Program-made: the position numbers and the translations under genes | The notes under the pieces: generated by a model | Databases searched by the model: none | What the model was told of the DNA's origin: nothing | What the model saw: only the letters and a program-made list of their open reading frames with translations | Origin: Saprospiraceae bacterium | Lineage (GTDB): Bacteria > Bacteroidota > Bacteroidia > Chitinophagales > Saprospiraceae | NCBI GenBank assembly: GCA_007125435.1 | Contig: SLDF01000094.1 | Coordinates: forward strand, 1-9,400 | DNA length: 9,400 nt | Direction of reading: 5' to 3' | Shown here: positions 6,718-9,400 of the stretch, one piece after another | Position numbering within the stretch: the stretch's first letter is position 1 | Layout: each line of letters opens with the position of its first letter

Positions 6718-9177
6718 ATGAAAGAAGCAACACTCATTATTATTTGTCTTCTGTCAGGACTATTTGTCCCTGACTTAAAAGGTCAAAATATTTCAATTAG
6801 TGGAAGGTTAATAGAGTCTGCCTCAAAGGAGCCGGTGGAATATGCATCTATCACACTATTGGATGACGATTCGGAAGAAATCATAACTGGTGGACTATCA
6901 CAAGAAGATGGTAGGTTTAATTTGCAAATAACACCCGTGACCAGTCAAGTTATTTTAAGGGTTACTTATTTAGGTTTTCGGTCTATCGAAAACATTATTG
7001 ATATTTCTCGGGCAGACTCAGAATATGATTTAGGCACCATAGTCATGTCAGCAGATGAAAAGATGCTTGATGAAATCGTAGTTACAGCGGAGCAAGCCAC
7101 TATGAATCTATATGTAGATAGAAAAGTTTTCAATGTTGAAAAAGATATTTCGACGCGAGGTGGTACAGGAGAAGATGTGATGAGAAATATTCCCGGGCTA
7201 GAGCTAGATGCAGAAGGAAGTGTGCAAATGAGAAACACATCAGCCACAATTTTTGTAGACGGTAGACCAACTGTTCTTGAACTCCAAGAAATTCCTGCTG
7301 ATCAAATTGAATCTGTCGAGGTCATAACCAATCCCAGTGCAAAATTTGATGCATCATCAGCCGGCGGTATTATTAACATCATCATGAAAAAGAATCGAAA
7401 AGCCGGATACAACGGTAGAGTCTCTGCAGGAGTGGGTACGACAGACAGGTACAACGCCATGGCGAGCTTAAACATTAGAAAAAAACCATTTAATCTGTCA
7501 CTCAATTACAATTTGATGAATGCAGGGAATAATATAAACACCTATGTTGACCGTACAACATTCTCAAATGGAGAAATTACCGAATTTTTCAATCAAGATA
7601 ATGACAGCTACACACTTTTCAACATGCAGTCATTCAGAGCAGTACTTGATTACAATATTACTGAAAATGATATCATCTCACTGACCTCAAATATTTCTGC
7701 AGGTAACTGGGGTTCCATTCAGGAGCAAGTTTTCTCCTCAGTCAGCGGAAATGGTATGTTAAACTTTTTTGGAAATCAGGCCCAGGACAATATTTTCGGA
7801 TGGAGAAATTATTCGACTCAGCTCTTCTACGAAAAAAAGTTTGATAATAAAGGACAGGTGCTGACAGCAGATGTCACATACAATAGATCTAACAGAGATG
7901 GATTGACAGAATTAGAAACCAATAACTTTGATAGAGATGGCAATCTCCTTCCTAACAATCCGGTTTTACAAAATGTAGAGACGGTAAGTGGGTCGAATCA
8001 ATTTACAGCTCAAGTTGACTATGTCAAACCCTTGGGCAATGGCAGTAGGTTTGAAGCAGGTGCCAGATCATTTTACCAAAGATCAGATTTTACAAATTTA
8101 ATAAGCAGGTTTTCTTATGAATCAGAGAAGTTTGAGTTTGACAGCATACTGACCAATGATTTTGATATCATTGAAAGCATAAATGCAGCATACGTTAATT
8201 ATGTGGGTAAAATTGGAAGTTTGAGTTATCAAGCAGGAGTAAGATTTGAACACAGCTTTTATCAGGGAAAAATCCTTGGACAGGAAGAACCGTTTTCTTA
8301 TGAATACCCTTCTGCAGAAGATGGCTTACTTACAGCACTCTTTCCTAGCATCTTTCTCTCTAGAAAGATTAATGATAAACACGAGTTCCAATTTAACATT
8401 TCTCGCAAAATTGGCAGACCAAGGTGGTGGCAGTTGGCGCCCCGTGTTAATATCAATGACCCCAGGAATATTAGACTTGGAAACCCTGAATTGAAACCAG
8501 AGTTTATCAACCTTACGGAATTGAACTATAGTTATCAAAGTAATTCCTTTAGTATTGTTTCCTCCGTATACGGACGAATCACTCAGGATCCAATAACCTG
8601 GGTAGCTTTTCCATTTGAAGGTGATGAAGATGTTCTTGTTAGAATGGCCATTAATGGAGAATTAGACTATAACTTTGGTGTGGAGAATATTATCAAGTGG
8701 AGCCCCACAAGTCAACTGGACTTGACATTGAACATCAACACCTACTATATTAGGGTAAATTCGAATACTCCAATTGGAGACTTCATCAATGCAGGCTATA
8801 CCTATGATGTAAAACCAATGATCACATATCGTCTGCCATGGGACCTATCAATTCAACTCAACGGTGCTTATTTTGCACCAAGAATTCTGCCGCAAGGAGA
8901 AACCATTCCATATTACTACGCAGATGTTTCTCTTAATAAACGAATTGGTAAAAAATGGACACTCAATTTGATTTTGAGTGATGCTTTTGATTCCAATATT
9001 AGAGGACAGGTATTTCAATCTATGTTCTTTGCTCAAGAAGCCACAAGAAGAAGACAGGCCAGGTTCTTGAGACTAACAGCTAGCTACATGTTTGGAAAAA
9101 CAGACCCTTCGTGGATGAGAAACCAACGCAGAAAATCGGGAGATAATAGAGGAGGAGAAATGGATATGGATTTTTAG
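6718..9177 (+). CDS. TonB-dependent receptor-like outer-membrane beta-barrel protein
   Basis: An 819-residue outer-membrane protein of the type with a carboxypeptidase-regulatory-like domain, plug and beta-barrel. Residues 1-22 are a signal peptide (LKG before Q23). Residues 25-112 form the regulatory-like beta-sandwich (ISGRLIESASKEPVEYASITL, DGRFNL, VTYLGF). DEIVVTA (118-124) is the usual junction and possible TonB contact. The plug spans about 125-225, with DVMRNIPGL, IFVDGRP, IESVEVITNPSAKFDASSAG and GIINIIMKK. The barrel follows, with many alternating aromatic strands, ending in FLRLTASYMF (about 783-792). A charged tail of 27 residues closes the protein, as is common in this family (OMP_b-brl_3 type). 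Length is normal. There is no SusD-like gene beside it, so it is not a typical glycan SusC. The substrate is unknown; divergent pairing with a secreted tricorn protease makes peptides one possibility. The start is the only ATG that begins the signal peptide. No convincing terminator follows the stop. Confidence 0.93.
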   Translation: MKEATLIIICLLSGLFVPDLKGQNISISGRLIESASKEPVEYASITLLDDDSEEIITGGLSQEDGRFNLQITPVTSQVILRVTYLGFRSIENIIDISRADSEYDLGTIVMSADEKMLDEIVVTAEQATMNLYVDRKVFNVEKDISTRGGTGEDVMRNIPGLELDAEGSVQMRNTSATIFVDGRPTVLELQEIPADQIESVEVITNPSAKFDASSAGGIINIIMKKNRKAGYNGRVSAGVGTTDRYNAMASLNIRKKPFNLSLNYNLMNAGNNINTYVDRTTFSNGEITEFFNQDNDSYTLFNMQSFRAVLDYNITENDIISLTSNISAGNWGSIQEQVFSSVSGNGMLNFFGNQAQDNIFGWRNYSTQLFYEKKFDNKGQVLTADVTYNRSNRDGLTELETNNFDRDGNLLPNNPVLQNVETVSGSNQFTAQVDYVKPLGNGSRFEAGARSFYQRSDFTNLISRFSYESEKFEFDSILTNDFDIIESINAAYVNYVGKIGSLSYQAGVRFEHSFYQGKILGQEEPFSYEYPSAEDGLLTALFPSIFLSRKINDKHEFQFNISRKIGRPRWWQLAPRVNINDPRNIRLGNPELKPEFINLTELNYSYQSNSFSIVSSVYGRITQDPITWVAFPFEGDEDVLVRMAINGELDYNFGVENIIKWSPTSQLDLTLNINTYYIRVNSNTPIGDFINAGYTYDVKPMITYRLPWDLSIQLNGAYFAPRILPQGETIPYYYADVSLNKRIGKKWTLNLILSDAFDSNIRGQVFQSMFFAQEATRRRQARFLRLTASYMFGKTDPSWMRNQRRKSGDNRGGEMDMDF

Positions 9178-9253
9178 TTATCTATATCCTTTTTACAGTT
9201 CAATTTCACTTTACTAGGTATAATTCTAAGCAGGAAGTTTTTATGCTGTTTTG

Positions 9254-9400
9254 GGCGTGTCCCTACGGGTCGGGCTATGCGCTTGTATTCACAGGGCTGG
9301 CATAGGGTGTCGCAGTAGATGTGAGCGGCTTCCGCTGGTCGCCATCACATCTACGCTCTACCATCTATGCCAGCCCTGTTCATATCGCTGCTATCCCTCA
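9254..9400 (-). repeat. 147-bp structured repeat element, right copy (candidate ncRNA, may continue past window)
   Basis: This is the inverted partner of the element at 219-365, with the same block order and lengths (21 + 89 + 37 nt). ACAGGGCTGGCATAG (9291-9305) pairs perfectly with 9365-9379 as a 15-bp stem. TAGATGTGA (9316-9324) pairs perfectly with 9345-9353 as a 9-bp inner stem. The inner stem encloses the conserved apical block 9327-9343. On the minus strand the element starts TGAGGGATAG at the window edge and ends GGGACACGCC. The left copy is preceded by TGCG, so conservation may extend past 9400. It lies 76 bp after the receptor stop codon. The gap 9178-9253 contains nothing recognisable. 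Confidence 0.75.

Noticed and set aside
6718..9177. SusC-type glycan importer in a polysaccharide utilization locus
   Set aside because: No SusD-like gene, glycoside hydrolase or typical SusC regulator is adjacent, and the length and C-terminal tail fit the general OMP_b-brl_3-type family better.
219..9400. Composite transposon bounded by the two inverted 147-bp elements
   Set aside because: There is no transposase or integrase between them, the cargo is ordinary housekeeping-like genes, no target duplication is visible, and the element ends are not mutual inverted repeats.

Overview
The window reads as a chromosomal piece of a Bacteroidota bacterium. The evidence is AT-rich intergenic DNA, start codons without Shine-Dalgarno sequences, TAnnTTTG-type promoter candidates, several G|Q signal-peptide cleavage sites, and an outer-membrane receptor with an N-terminal carboxypeptidase-regulatory-like domain. 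The marine or environmental Cytophagia/Saprospiria/Flavobacteriia type fits best, but the genus cannot be told from the sequence.

Layout. Positions 1-218 are gene-free, with small hairpins and short repeats. A 147-bp structured repeat follows (219-365), then a terminator on the minus strand (366-412). Two peptidase genes lie on the minus strand: a Dcp-type M3 metallopeptidase (437-2704) and, upstream of it, a tricorn-protease homologue (3122-6382), separated by about 400 bp. A 335-bp divergent intergenic region (6383-6717) separates the tricorn gene from a plus-strand TonB-dependent receptor-like beta-barrel gene (6718-9177). A second copy of the 147-bp repeat, inverted, closes the window (9254-9400) and may run past its end.

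How the genes may work together. All three proteins carry signal peptides. The two enzymes are predicted to be periplasmic and the receptor to sit in the outer membrane. Tricorn-type enzymes cut peptides and Dcp removes C-terminal dipeptides, so a peptide uptake and breakdown role is plausible. This is inferred from proximity and families; the receptor's substrate is unknown and there is no SusD partner.

The most interesting non-coding signal is the pair of 147-bp elements. They have conserved ends and a conserved apical loop, but the supporting stems have almost unrelated sequences in the two copies while still pairing. That pattern indicates selection on a folded structure, probably RNA. 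Each copy lies just downstream of a gene and in the same orientation relative to that gene.
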